From positions 1 to 17,148 of the forward strand of contig CAVAPV010000051.1 in the NCBI GenBank assembly GCA_963590525.1: a stretch of DNA of 17,148 bases, read 5' to 3'. The DNA comes from W2P13-069 sp963590525. Its GTDB lineage: Bacteria > Actinomycetota > Coriobacteriia > Coriobacteriales > QAMH01. The notes beneath the pieces are model-generated. The model saw only the letters and a list, made by a program, of their open reading frames with translations, was not told the DNA's origin and made no database searches. Made by a program: the position numbers and the translations under genes. Below are positions 1 to 8,534 of this stretch, piece by piece; position 1 is the first letter of the stretch, and each line of letters starts with the position of its first letter.

Positions 1-1
1 G

Positions 2-2133
2 ATAGACCATGGCTCTACAGTTACGCTCAATCTCTCCAACTACACACTCAAGGCTGCAGATTCCAGTGCGCCTACTATTACCAATAACGGCACTCTCACT
101 ATTTCTGCTTCAGGGGGGGTAAAATAGTCCGCACTGCGCCGGAGAATTCTAGCGACAGTACTAAAAAGTGTGGTGTTGTTTACAATCCGGTTGCAGCCAC
201 AGGCCTAACAATCAAAAGCGGAACTATCCAATTTGATGGTAAATCCTATTACACGGGACCTGCCATCTGTACTGATTCGACTCTGCGCATTGAAGATGGC
301 CGTTTTGAATCTACGAGCGGACTCTACGGATCTTTATATGTCAACAGTGGCACCTCTACCATTTCAGGTGGCTACTTTAAAAACAATGAATGCCCTCGTG
401 CACTTTATGCGTTGAGCGGCACTGTGAACATATCTGGCGGCACATTTGAAGGTAGCGGAAGTACCACTGAAGTGGCTGCAAATTCTGTTGCAAATCTCAG
501 ATGCGAGGCAATTATTTCCGGAGGTTTGTTTAAAGGAGACGTAAGAGTTGGCAACTACCCCTCCTTTTGGTCTGGAACATGCAAAGCTGAAATTGCAGGG
601 GGCACGATAGAGGGTTCTCTTGAGTCTTATCTGAGATACGGAAAGAACACTCAAACAGGCGAGTACACCCTGCCTTCATCGAATTTTGAGACAACTGTCT
701 CTGGCGATGCGGTTGTGAAAGGCAAAATCAAGACAACACTTGAAACGCAAGGTTATAGCGGCGACACAAAGGTTGTTCCTACGATGACCCTCAACGGTGG
801 GTCGTTTGCGGATGTGTCTGCGCTTGATTTCTTGGGCACTGGCAAGACCGCAGCTAAGGCCAAGGGCGGCTTGTACAAGGTTGTTGACGAGCCAAGATCT
901 GACGCCACGATTTATGAGTTGCCTGGTTCCTACAAGGTCCAAATCAGCAAGGAGCCTGCACGCTATGTTTACTTTGACGACAAGGCAGAGGCCGAGAACT
1001 ATGCTGCGTCGCTTGGCCCCCAAGGCACAGTCACTCATCTGCGCAATAAGGTGACCTTCCAGTCCTTTGGCGAGACGCTTGGTGATTACACAAAGTACTA
1101 TGCCGTGGGTTCCTCTGCTGCTATCGGCACGCTCCCCACTCTAAAGAGCATTCCCGGTTATACCTTTGACGGCTGGTATGTAGGCGACGAGAAGATCGAC
1201 GCCTCTTATGTCCCCGCCGACGAGGACGTTGTGGTCACTGCCTCTTGGAGCTGGAACGACACCTACAAGTACGCCAAGGCCGTGAATGTGGAGATCCCCG
1301 CGCTTGTTGCCGGCGATATGCTCCCCACAACGGCAAAGGCTTATCTCACTTGTGAAGACGGCAAAACCAAAATCGAGACCTCTGCAGCCCTCACTTGGGC
1401 CAAGGCCGATGGCACGGTAGTCGAGGATTGCTCGGACGCACTCGCAGATGAGACCTACACCGTCACCGCTTTGATCGCTCCTGCTTCTTATGTTGGCGTC
1501 GTCTACCGCAGTGATACCGCGGTGACCTTTAACGACCAGGCCGCTGAAAGCAAGGCGTTTGTAACCAACGGCAATGTCAAGGCGACCTACAGCGTCACGA
1601 CTCCGGCTATCAATATCAACGGTGCTCAGGTTGCCGTTGACGGCAACACCTTTACCTATACGGGCAGCAGGATCAAGCCCGCTGTTACGGTAACGCTTGA
1701 TGGCGTTGAGCTTGAGAAGGGCGCGGATTACACCGTCAAGTACGCTGCCAACAAGAAGGTCGGAACGGCTACGGTTACCGTTACCGGCACCGGTATCTAC
1801 GCAGGGACGGTTGCCACTCGGTTTGACATCGTGCCCGCAAGCGTCACGAACCTCAAGGCAACTGCTGCCAAGAAGAGCGTCAAGCTCGTTTGGGGCAAGC
1901 GCAAGGCCCAAACCGATGGCTTTGAGATCTGCTGGGCCACCAGCAAGGCCAAGCTCGCTAAGGGCAAGGTGCTCAAGACTGTGACCGTCAAGAAGGCGGC
2001 TGCCAAGTCTTATACTGCAAGCAAGCTTAAGAGCAGCAAGCGCTATTACTTCAAGGTCCGTGCCTACAAGGTCGTAGATGGCGTCAAGGTCTACTCCGCA
2101 TGGTCTGCGGTCAAGAGCGCTAAGGCTAAGTAA
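2..2133 (+). CDS. Partial surface-exposed beta-solenoid / InlB-repeat / Fn3 protein, frame broken at a poly-G tract
   Basis: This is the 3' part of a large secreted or surface protein; the 5' end lies outside the window. From base 2 one frame reads a beta-rich sequence that hits TAG at 125-127, just after seven Gs at 113-119. The frame that becomes open at 88 continues to TAA at 2133. One extra G (or two fewer) would join them. Before about 850 the protein consists of short repeats of the type S-G-G-x-F-x-G (pectin-lyase-like beta-solenoid). Bases ~1046-1254 encode an InlB B-repeat-like module (GYTFDGWYV). Bases ~1615-1833 encode an Ig-like module with DYTVKY and GTGIYAG, and ~1834-2133 a fibronectin type III-like domain. 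The C terminus is Lys/Ala-rich, with no LPxTG motif or membrane anchor. A TTG at 412 could be called as a start, but it has no ribosome binding site and lies inside the repeats. The likely role is adhesion or cell-surface interaction, which is inferred. It could also be a degraded pseudogene or carry a sequencing error. Confidence 0.7.
113..119 (+). repeat. Seven-G homopolymer at the reading-frame break
   Basis: The run is flanked as TCA-GGGGGGG-TAAAATAG. Upstream codons enter it as TCA GGG GGG GTA AAA TAG and stop. With eight (or five) Gs the reading becomes TCA GGG GGG GGT AAA ATA GTC and continues for about 670 codons. This arrangement is typical of slipped-strand phase variation, but a homopolymer sequencing error would look the same. 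Confidence 0.75.
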
Positions 2134-2136
2134 CAA

Positions 2137-2143
2137 GAGAGGA
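2137..2143 (+). promoter_or_regulatory. Ribosome binding site that fixes the nuclease start
   Basis: GAGAGGA lies six bases before ATG at 2150, just after the stop codon of the surface-protein gene. It favours 2150 over the in-frame ATG at 2078, which lies inside the upstream gene. The 2150 start also places a signal-peptide-like hydrophobic stretch at the very N terminus. Confidence 0.75.
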
Positions 2144-2149
2144 CATATC

Positions 2150-3424
2150 ATGGGCAAGGCACCTGTAGCATTGGCTCTGGTTGGCGTGTTGGCTGCGGCT
2201 GGCATCGCCAACGGATTACCGCAAACAGGTGCCTTTTCTGATGCCTCGGGGAGCTCGTCGGACGCAACATCTTCCGCAGCTCTGCAGCCAACAACAGACC
2301 AGGCGCTTTCCGATGACGCTGCAAGCAATGGTTCTGGCGATCAAACAAGCGGAGCTTCATCGTCTTCTGCTGGCGAAGCCAGCTCTAGGAGCGAGGTAAG
2401 CGGCACAAGCTCTGATGACACTTCAGGCGCTAATAAGGCCGATAGCAACAAGGCCGGCGACAGTAAAGCCGGCAACAGCAATAAGGTCGCTAACAGCAGC
2501 AGGTCGAGCAACGGCGGTTCCATCATCAACAGCCTGAGCACGTCTAGCACCAAGAGCACCGCCAGCTACAAGGCCCATACCTGGAAGTACTCCAACGCGC
2601 CGCTGTATTACACCGTGCGCGGCAAGGCCAACACCTCGGTCAAGGTCAAGAAGGGCAAGATCAAGATGGCCGGGTGGGACAAGCTGGGCCGCACTAAGCG
2701 CGTTGTGGCCAAGGTCACCTACAAGATGGTGGCGGATTCTGCAGGTTGGCGCGAGAACATGCCTGCAAGCGCAGACACCATCAGCGGCTGGGGCAAGCAA
2801 AGCCTGGTGAGTGTCTCGCTTTCTAACGGGCGCACCTACAACGGCTACGCGTGGAACCGCAGCCACCTGCTGGCCGATTGTTTGGGTGGCCATGCCGTTA
2901 AGGAGAACCTAGTCACAGGCACGCGTACGCAAAACGTGGGCAACAACGTCATATCTGCGCCTGGTGGCATGCAATATACCGAGCAGCTCGCCCTCAATTA
3001 CCTCAACAGCCATCACAAGGGCTGGGTTTACTATCGCGCAACGCCTGTCTACAAGGGCAACGAGCTTGTTTGCCGCAGCGTGTATGTGGATATCCTGAGC
3101 AACGATGGCAGCATCAACCAGCATGTCGAGGTCTACAACGCCATGCGCGGCGTGAAGATCAACTACAAGACCGGTGCGGTGAGCGGCAAGGCAGTCAAGA
3201 AGTCGAGCAGCTCGTCGTCTAACAAGGGCTCTAGCTCGTCTAGTGGCAACAAGAACAACTCCACGTCCACCTCTACTACGGGCGGCAAGTGGGTTTATGT
3301 GACCAACACGGGCACCAAGTACCACGCTGCAAGCTGCAAGTATTTGGCATCGAGCAAGCATAAGATCAAGCTCAAGGCCGCTAAGGCGCAAGGCTATACC
3401 GCTTGCAAGGTCTGCGGCGGTTAG
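2150..3424 (+). CDS. Secreted DNA/RNA non-specific endonuclease with C-terminal Cys/His metal-binding motif
   Basis: This is a predicted exported nuclease of 424 residues. Residues 1-22 form a short basic then hydrophobic signal segment. Residues ~25-140 are a Ser/Ala/Asp-rich, low-complexity linker. The catalytic part (~140-345) carries WNRSHLLADCLGG with the probable general base His239, then ENLVTGTRTQNVGNN with the probable metal-ligand Asn262. This is the beta-beta-alpha-metal layout of streptodornase and EndA-type nucleases, with the NRSH variant of the DRGH motif. After a second Ser-rich linker, the last ~35 residues contain Y-H-x3-C-x-Y-L and G-Y-x2-C-x2-C (His392, Cys396, Cys419, Cys422), a likely zinc-binding tail. 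It starts 16 bases after the surface-protein gene and is probably cotranscribed with it. Likely roles are degradation of extracellular DNA for nutrients or of neutrophil traps, or DNA processing during uptake; the sequence does not decide among them. Confidence 0.85.
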   Translation: MGKAPVALALVGVLAAAGIANGLPQTGAFSDASGSSSDATSSAALQPTTDQALSDDAASNGSGDQTSGASSSSAGEASSRSEVSGTSSDDTSGANKADSNKAGDSKAGNSNKVANSSRSSNGGSIINSLSTSSTKSTASYKAHTWKYSNAPLYYTVRGKANTSVKVKKGKIKMAGWDKLGRTKRVVAKVTYKMVADSAGWRENMPASADTISGWGKQSLVSVSLSNGRTYNGYAWNRSHLLADCLGGHAVKENLVTGTRTQNVGNNVISAPGGMQYTEQLALNYLNSHHKGWVYYRATPVYKGNELVCRSVYVDILSNDGSINQHVEVYNAMRGVKINYKTGAVSGKAVKKSSSSSSNKGSSSSSGNKNNSTSTSTTGGKWVYVTNTGTKYHAASCKYLASSKHKIKLKAAKAQGYTACKVCGG

Positions 3425-3630
3425 GGTTTGGTTCGCAAGCTGCTGTTGGTGCGGTGCGTAGGATGCAATCGATGCAGCGTGTAGGATGCTGTCGATGTAG
3501 CGCAACTGTCAGCGGCCAGCGGGGCTAGCAGCCTGCGGTTAGCGACCAGCGGTCTGCGGCTCGTGGGAGCATGCAGCCCCATGCGACGGCCTGCCTTTTG
3601 CGCAGCTCACGCTGCTTGCGTCACATCGCT
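3425..3630. other. Convergent intergenic region with weak hairpins, no gene seen
   Basis: This GC-rich spacer lies between the 3' ends of the nuclease (plus) and the transporter (minus). No convincing coding region is visible. It contains an imperfect tandem repeat (3457-3501) and a five-base-pair hairpin GCAGC-TCAC-GCTGC at 3602-3615, just beyond the transporter stop codon. The hairpin lacks a T-run on either strand, so it is only a weak terminator candidate. Confidence 0.5.
3457..3501. repeat. Imperfect 22-base tandem repeat, two copies
   Basis: Copies at 3457-3478 and 3480-3501 share GTAGGATGC and TCGATG blocks and match at 18 of 22 positions by eye, with a period of 23. No function is apparent. 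It is too short to call a mobile or CRISPR element. Confidence 0.55.
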
Positions 3631-5202
3631 CTAAGCTTGATGTCCCACACTGGCGGACAGGTGCCCGCTGGTCTTTTCCAGCCTCTTGAGCTTGTGCCAC
3701 TCGCTCACAAAGAACACTGTCGTAACCACAAAGGCCATGATGTCGCTGATGGGCGGCGCCAGGCGCACGCCGTCGAGGCCGGACATTCCCAGGACGTTCA
3801 CGGCAAAGCCTGGCATGAGGATGTAGAGCGGGATGAGGAAGAGGAACTGCCGCGTGAGCTCTAGAACGGTTGCTTTCATGGGCTGGCCGGAGCTTTGGAA
3901 GTAGCTGCTGGCCATGATCTGGAAGCCTACCGGCCCCAGCCAAAACGAGAACATGCGGATGGTATCGCAGGCAAAGGGCATGAGGTCTTCTCGTACGCTA
4001 AAGAGCGCCAGCGGGGCTTGCGGTGCGACCCAAAAGATTAGTTGGAAGACAGCCGCCACCAAGAAGCAGTCGATGCAGGCCCACTTGTAGAGCTTGAGCA
4101 CGCGGCTCCACAACTGCGCGCCTACGTTAAAGCCCAGCAGCGGCTGCACGCCGGAGGTGATGCCGATGATGGGCATGTAGGCCAGGCTTAAGACCTTCCA
4201 AGCGATTGATATCGTAGAAAGCGCCGTCTCGAAACCCATGGCATCTTGCGCGCCCCAGATGCCGATGACGTGGTTCATCACCACAGTGACGGCTGTTTGG
4301 GCCACTTGGATGGCAAACGATGCCAAACCCAGTGCGCAGATGTCGATGATGAGACGCAGGTCGGGCACGCAGTTTTGCAGGCGCAGCTTGAAGGCGGCGC
4401 CTTTGTAGATGATAAAGAAGAGCATGACCGGCGCCATGCCAAAGGCCTGGCCGATCACGGTGGCATAAGCGCTGCCGGCAACGCCCCAGCCAAAGCGGAT
4501 GACAAAGACGTAGTTGAGGACGATGCATGCGGCGGTGCCCAGCACGCTGCAACCCAAGGAGAGATTGGGCTTGCCTGCCGTGCGCAAGAAGTTGTTCATC
4601 CCCATGCCCAAGGACTGGAACACGAACCCCACGCAGATGATGGTGATAAAGCTCTTTGCGGGTTGCCAGAGCTCATCGCTTGCGCCTAAAGCCGTGAGCA
4701 GGGGTTCGGCAAAAAGCACGCTGCAGATGCCCACGGCAACGGCGATGCCAAAGAGCAGCACGGCGGTGTTGCCTAAGATCTTCTCGACCTTGCTGTGGTT
4801 GCCGCGCCCTAGCTCGATTGCGGCCATGGCGTTGCCGCCGATGCCGCCCAGCATAGAGAAGCCCATGAGGATGGTTTGCACGGGGAAGGCGATCTGCGTG
4901 ACGGCTGCGCCGATGATGGGCACAGCTACCTGCAAAAACGCCGTGTCGATGATGTTGTAAAGCGAGTTGAAGACCATCATAACGATGGTGGGGATGGAGA
5001 ACTGCGCGATGAGCTTGCCAATGGGCTGCGTGCCCATGGGGTTGGGCTCGCGCTTGATGCGGGCGGTGGCACCGGTTGTCGGCGCGGCGTTGGCGGTGCT
5101 TACGGCTGCAGCATCGGCAGCGGTGGTGCCGGCAGGTGCTTCGGCTACCTGAGAGACGGTCTTTTCATCGGCATCTTTATCTGTAAAAGCGGGCTGCTTC
5201 AT
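3631..5202 (-). CDS. MATE-family multidrug/toxin efflux transporter
   Basis: This is a 523-residue polytopic inner-membrane protein, predicted to export organic cations or other small molecules using an H+ or Na+ gradient. After a ~55-residue hydrophilic, Ala/Thr-rich cytoplasmic tail, the sequence PIGKLIAQFSIPTIVMMVFN opens the first membrane helix of a MATE fold, followed by NIIDTAF. About twelve hydrophobic segments follow, with the usual internal duplication, including GMGMNNFLRTAGKP in the first half and ASSYFQSSGQP in the second. Both resemble the conserved loops of MATE proteins such as NorM and DinF. A TTG at 5220 would add six residues, but AAGGA sits five bases before the ATG at 5202, so I chose that start. 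It is a single-gene unit, convergent with the nuclease. Substrate is unknown. It lies beside the RiPP-like operon on the same strand and could in principle export something made there, but that is speculation. Confidence 0.88.
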   Translation of the reverse strand: MKQPAFTDKDADEKTVSQVAEAPAGTTAADAAAVSTANAAPTTGATARIKREPNPMGTQPIGKLIAQFSIPTIVMMVFNSLYNIIDTAFLQVAVPIIGAAVTQIAFPVQTILMGFSMLGGIGGNAMAAIELGRGNHSKVEKILGNTAVLLFGIAVAVGICSVLFAEPLLTALGASDELWQPAKSFITIICVGFVFQSLGMGMNNFLRTAGKPNLSLGCSVLGTAACIVLNYVFVIRFGWGVAGSAYATVIGQAFGMAPVMLFFIIYKGAAFKLRLQNCVPDLRLIIDICALGLASFAIQVAQTAVTVVMNHVIGIWGAQDAMGFETALSTISIAWKVLSLAYMPIIGITSGVQPLLGFNVGAQLWSRVLKLYKWACIDCFLVAAVFQLIFWVAPQAPLALFSVREDLMPFACDTIRMFSFWLGPVGFQIMASSYFQSSGQPMKATVLELTRQFLFLIPLYILMPGFAVNVLGMSGLDGVRLAPPISDIMAFVVTTVFFVSEWHKLKRLEKTSGHLSASVGHQA

Positions 5203-5407
5203 ACGTTTCCTTAGAGGCAAAGTAGGGGTGGTGCAGATTGATTGGCGTAAAGATTACTCGCCTAAGCAGCAGGAGATGTTGTGGCGATAGCGAATGGCGC
5301 AATCCCTCGGCGGAATTTAGAAGCTACGATGGTTTTGTTGTTACTTGAAAATTCTTTGAATTGGGAAGGGTGAGGGACGCGGGCAAAACAGCCTGAGTCT
5401 TTGCGCT
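5203..5407. other. Spacer between the five-gene operon and the MATE gene
   Basis: This 205-base region separates the end of the kinase-like gene from the transporter start; both are on the minus strand. It should hold the end of the upstream operon and the MATE promoter. A small inverted repeat, AATTC-TTTG-AATT, lies around 5350. I find no convincing terminator stem with a T-run and no clear -35/-10 pair. Confidence 0.4.
5208..5212 (-). promoter_or_regulatory. Ribosome binding site of the MATE gene
   Basis: On the minus strand this reads CTAAGGAAACGT-ATG, with AAGGA five bases before the ATG at 5202. It supports that start over the TTG at 5220. Confidence 0.65.
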
Positions 5408-6253
5408 TTAGCAATGACTAAGAGCATGTTCTACAAGTTTGGTCCCATCCCAAATGTTGTCATAGCAAGCTTCAAACACAGCTATATTTTGTTTTCCAAA
5501 AATATGAACAATTCGACGAAAGAGCTCATCTCGCGAAATTGGAGCATCAATTGATGTCATAAGAACTTTGGGCCACTCGGCAACAGATAGACGACGTAAG
5601 ATTGGGGTCACACCAGCAGCCCTATGTGGGACAATAACCACGCGAAGTGACAGCGAACCTTTCTCCCAGAGTGCCAGACCGTTAACTGAGCATGGAGCGA
5701 CCATGTCTGCAACATTCCCATACGGTGTCTCAAAACGTAAAGAGGAGGCAGGCGGAGCGGTACCCATAAGATTCCATGTCTGCTCGCGCACACATAGCGG
5801 GTAATGAACATGCGAATAGGTGCCATCCAATAAATCAAGAAAACCGAATTCATCGTCTATGAGGGCGAGATTGTTCATTGCGCATGCCATTCCAAGGGTT
5901 GTTTTGCCGGCATGTGAGGTTCCAAGTAAAGCGGCTGCTTTGCCATCGCTTGCGGCAACTCCGCATGAGTGAAGTGTGCATGATGTCGGTGTTGCAGTAG
6001 CGCGAATGCGCTTGTCTAATGCTGCATCAAGATTTCCCAACACATTGCTTTCAGGTAGGCAGGTGACACCATTATCAAATGAATAACCACTTTCTGCTCT
6101 GCCTACAATGACATGGTCTGTCTCTTCCAAATTTAAATGCTCTCTAACTTTTACGTTGAACAGGATTGAGAGCTTATTGGCTAAACGTTCGTCTTCAATT
6201 GCGATGCGAAACGCCTTAATATTTCGGGCGATGTCTATCTCGATGTAATGCAT
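5408..6253 (-). CDS. HPr-kinase-like P-loop protein (putative RiPP tailoring kinase)
   Basis: This is a 281-residue protein resembling the C-terminal catalytic domain of HPr kinase/phosphorylase, in the small form associated with peptide-tailoring clusters. The Walker A loop is GTSHAGKTT (residues 111-119). The following LIDDEFG (131-137) fits the acidic strand after the P-loop that binds Mg2+ and acts as catalytic base in HprK-type enzymes. The N-terminal ~95 residues are an unassigned beta-rich part. Full-length HprK has a separate N-terminal domain and is longer. The gene is last in the five-gene operon and overlaps the nucleotidyltransferase gene by 38 bases, so translation is probably coupled. 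Family knowledge: HprK homologues phosphorylate a C-terminal serine in some lasso peptides (the paeninodin type). Inference: it phosphorylates Ser/Thr in a product of this operon, perhaps the 323-residue protein. It could instead bind nucleotide without kinase activity. Confidence 0.75.
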   Translation of the reverse strand: MHYIEIDIARNIKAFRIAIEDERLANKLSILFNVKVREHLNLEETDHVIVGRAESGYSFDNGVTCLPESNVLGNLDAALDKRIRATATPTSCTLHSCGVAASDGKAAALLGTSHAGKTTLGMACAMNNLALIDDEFGFLDLLDGTYSHVHYPLCVREQTWNLMGTAPPASSLRFETPYGNVADMVAPCSVNGLALWEKGSLSLRVVIVPHRAAGVTPILRRLSVAEWPKVLMTSIDAPISRDELFRRIVHIFGKQNIAVFEACYDNIWDGTKLVEHALSHC

Positions 6254-7886
6254 TCCTTGTGTTCCCCATCAATTTTTCGCCAATATCGACTAACGTTTTG
6301 CCTGCGTAGATTCGATACAGCGAGGCATAATGCCGCAAGTGGATAGATGGAATTGCGAGCAACGGTTGAAATTCAAACGAAAAGTGCACTTCGAATTTAT
6401 AACCACCGTCTCCGCTCGGCATAACTGAGACGCCTGCTCCTCTCTCTTTTTGTAAGAGACCGGCATGTACATCAAAAGTTCCAACATCAACTTGTTGTGC
6501 ATGTGTCGACCAACTTCCATCATGCCATGCGATGTCAATCACGCTAGCTTGTGCGAGATTCGACTGGTTTCTGCCGATAACTGCAACTTGAAGTGCGAGG
6601 TCGGTCAATCGCTTAGAAAACGATGCAGGGATATACCAGACAAATAGCGGGCATTCACCAGATGTTTCTCTAAAGCGAAATTCTGATGGAATGTTGCTGT
6701 CGGCAACAGGCAAGGTTGCCCATTCGCCGTTTGTCCGAAAAACGCAATCCAACAGTTTGGTGTCAGCATTCTTAAGTGTTGTTTCTAATATATCTGCAAT
6801 ACAGGAAGCCGCACTGGAACGTGGAGCACATGCTTTATCAATTAGAGAAGCGTTCCATCCAGATGTTTGCGGCAAGTCTAGCAAGGGCTTAGACAGGATG
6901 GTTTCTGGAAAGACGGACAGACAGTCTTTGAGAGCCAAGCCCGCGGCGTCCTCTATGCAAAATTTCGATATGAGCTCTGCAAGCTCATATGTCTCATCAT
7001 CGGTTAGCGTTTCGAGCCAGATTGCAATATCTACACAACCTTTAAGAATGTTGGCCGCATTGCCGGAGGTGCAAGCTCGTACGCTTTCTGCATCTTCATA
7101 CAAAGACATGATACTGAGCATGGCTTGGTAAGTTCGTGATGGCACCATTAATGGCATATCGCATATATTCAGGACATTTGAATTTACTAGCAGTGCAAAG
7201 CATTGAGAGCTGCTCAAGCCATGGAAACGGTCGTGGAGTTCAAGAACGTCTACTTGACCGTTGCTGTGAACAAAGAAATAGCTTGTGACATGCGGAAGAA
7301 AAGGATTGCTGCGCAATGGATAGGGCGATCGAAATTCTTCAAGTGCTTTACAAACAGATTTGCCGCTCCTTGAAAGGCGACGTATACGATAGGCCTCTCC
7401 TGGCTGGCACCAACCACATCTCCGGAGAAGATAGTCTGCCTTAGGAACGTCGTCAGGATGAACGAGGATGTCGATATCGCCGCTTTGGCGAGCAAAAGGC
7501 TTGCCAAAAAGCTCTATTGAAAGTGCCATGCCCTTGATCAGCTCAAAGCAGAGGTGTTCTTCGCGAGCAGCGGAGGCAAAATGTTTTAACGCGTCAACGC
7601 GCCTGTGCATAGTCTTGTTATGGATTGTCTCGGCTTCGTTGAGCTGGCGCGTAATGGGGATGGGTGCGTTTTTACTAAGGGCGGGAATATTGCAGATTAG
7701 AAGCCCGTTGTGAGCCAGCCATTTGCAAAAGCTCATCCATTGATGGATGTTGAAAGAAGATAACTCGGTATCCGCACAATGTAGCAAAGCCAGTCGTTTG
7801 ATCAAACGATGTTGCAGATCAGAAGAGCAGCAATGTCTATGGCGATTTGCGTTCACTAAGACTCCGTTCATAGCAGCATAATTCAT
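6216..7886 (-). CDS. PF14907-type nucleotidyltransferase family protein
   Basis: This is a 556-residue cytoplasmic protein. Residues ~95-250 look like the uncharacterised nucleotidyltransferase family found in RiPP and capsule clusters: LIKGMALS (117-124) is followed by RQSGDIDILVHPDD (133-146), with the two aspartates of the DxD metal site at 137 and 139. A long, mostly helical and beta C-terminal part (~300-556) has no domain I recognise. The gene begins two bases after the stop of the small secreted-protein gene, with no strong ribosome binding site of its own, which suggests coupling. Its 3' end runs 38 bases into the kinase gene. Family knowledge: such proteins accompany HPr-kinase-like proteins in lasso-peptide clusters and are suspected of adding nucleotides or sugars to a phosphorylated product. 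Here they may act in sequence on the same substrate. The reaction has not been established. Confidence 0.72.
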   Translation of the reverse strand: MNYAAMNGVLVNANRHRHCCSSDLQHRLIKRLALLHCADTELSSFNIHQWMSFCKWLAHNGLLICNIPALSKNAPIPITRQLNEAETIHNKTMHRRVDALKHFASAAREEHLCFELIKGMALSIELFGKPFARQSGDIDILVHPDDVPKADYLLRRCGWCQPGEAYRIRRLSRSGKSVCKALEEFRSPYPLRSNPFLPHVTSYFFVHSNGQVDVLELHDRFHGLSSSQCFALLVNSNVLNICDMPLMVPSRTYQAMLSIMSLYEDAESVRACTSGNAANILKGCVDIAIWLETLTDDETYELAELISKFCIEDAAGLALKDCLSVFPETILSKPLLDLPQTSGWNASLIDKACAPRSSAASCIADILETTLKNADTKLLDCVFRTNGEWATLPVADSNIPSEFRFRETSGECPLFVWYIPASFSKRLTDLALQVAVIGRNQSNLAQASVIDIAWHDGSWSTHAQQVDVGTFDVHAGLLQKERGAGVSVMPSGDGGYKFEVHFSFEFQPLLAIPSIHLRHYASLYRIYAGKTLVDIGEKLMGNTRNALHRDRHRPKY

Positions 7887-7888
7887 GA

Positions 7889-8533
7889 TTAAGAGAACTT
7901 GTATCCGATCTTTGTTGCATCAAGAGTATCAATGCCAGTGTATCTACCCTTAATCGAAGCGTTTGCCCATAATCTGCTTTCGCAGTAATCGAGCAGTGAC
8001 GCGAGACCACTCTCTCCAAGTTTCTTGAGTTTGCTTTTTGTTAAACCGCAGTTTTTGATATCAGCTTTGGTAAGCCCAAGTCGTTCATACCACGTGCCAA
8101 TTTTTTCTGTTGCATCACAGTTAAGGCGATTTTCTTTTTTGTTGTAAAAAAACCGATATGAAACGCAAGTTTTTGTTTTGTCGATGCTGTTCATGATTTC
8201 GACTTTCCAAGAGAATTCGATACCGCTTGATACTTTTCTAATACGAGCATTTTTGAGTTCTGCGTTTTCCGCTTTTAATTTTGCAAGAGGCTTTATAGCG
8301 GCGTACTCACCTGATTTATCCCTTTCTGTAGAGAAAGAATTCGTCATGGAAAAAAGGACTCCAAACTTTGCGTAAATTGCAGCCGGGGAATTTTGATACT
8401 GGCTTTCATCGCTGTTTTCCAGCAGTGAGATTGATTCCGTTTTTTCGATTTCGCTACAGCTGGCATTTAGCCACGGCAAAAAAAATGCCAGCGCAGCCAC
8501 ACATAGTAGAAGATGAACATAGAGGCGTTTCAT
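7889..8533 (-). CDS. Small secreted or lipid-anchored protein of unknown function
   Basis: I do not recognise the family. From the ATG at 8533 the protein has 214 residues and begins MKRLYVHLLLCVAALAFFLP, a clear export signal. It is followed by NASC (23-26), which could be a cleavage site or an imperfect lipobox with Cys26. The mature part is hydrophilic and Lys-rich, with a probable helix around 80-95 and a beta-rich core (105-140). Near the C terminus LGLTKADI (152-159) is followed by a second GLTK, and a similar LGLTKTNI occurs in the neighbouring 323-residue protein. An in-frame ATG at 8566 would add 11 residues. I chose 8533 because it gives a canonical signal peptide and lies one base after the upstream stop, although neither start has a good ribosome binding site. 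Being inside the operon, it probably acts outside the membrane with the substrate-binding fusion protein. Confidence 0.6.
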   Translation of the reverse strand: MKRLYVHLLLCVAALAFFLPWLNASCSEIEKTESISLLENSDESQYQNSPAAIYAKFGVLFSMTNSFSTERDKSGEYAAIKPLAKLKAENAELKNARIRKVSSGIEFSWKVEIMNSIDKTKTCVSYRFFYNKKENRLNCDATEKIGTWYERLGLTKADIKNCGLTKSKLKKLGESGLASLLDYCESRLWANASIKGRYTGIDTLDATKIGYKFS

Positions 8534-8534
8534 A

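Noticed and set aside
113..120. Programmed -1 ribosomal frameshift at the G run
   Set aside because: The codons at the tract (GGG GGG GTA) do not form a standard X-XXY-YYZ heptamer in the zero frame. I also see no clear downstream pseudoknot, so length slippage or a sequencing error is more likely. It was not fully excluded.
412..2133. TTG at 412 as the true start of the surface-protein gene
   Set aside because: The same frame is open back to base 88 with the same S-G-G repeat pattern, and there is no ribosome binding site before 412. The better explanation is a frame break at the poly-G tract.
1141..2328. Long minus-strand open frame of 395 codons
   Set aside because: It lies opposite the clear surface-protein and nuclease genes, has a composition typical of an antisense shadow and shows no recognisable motif.
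3457..3501. CRISPR-like repeat
   Set aside because: There are only two imperfect copies directly adjacent to each other, with no spacers and no cas genes.
3602..3615. Rho-independent terminator between the nuclease and MATE genes
   Set aside because: The stem is only five base pairs and has no T-run on either strand.
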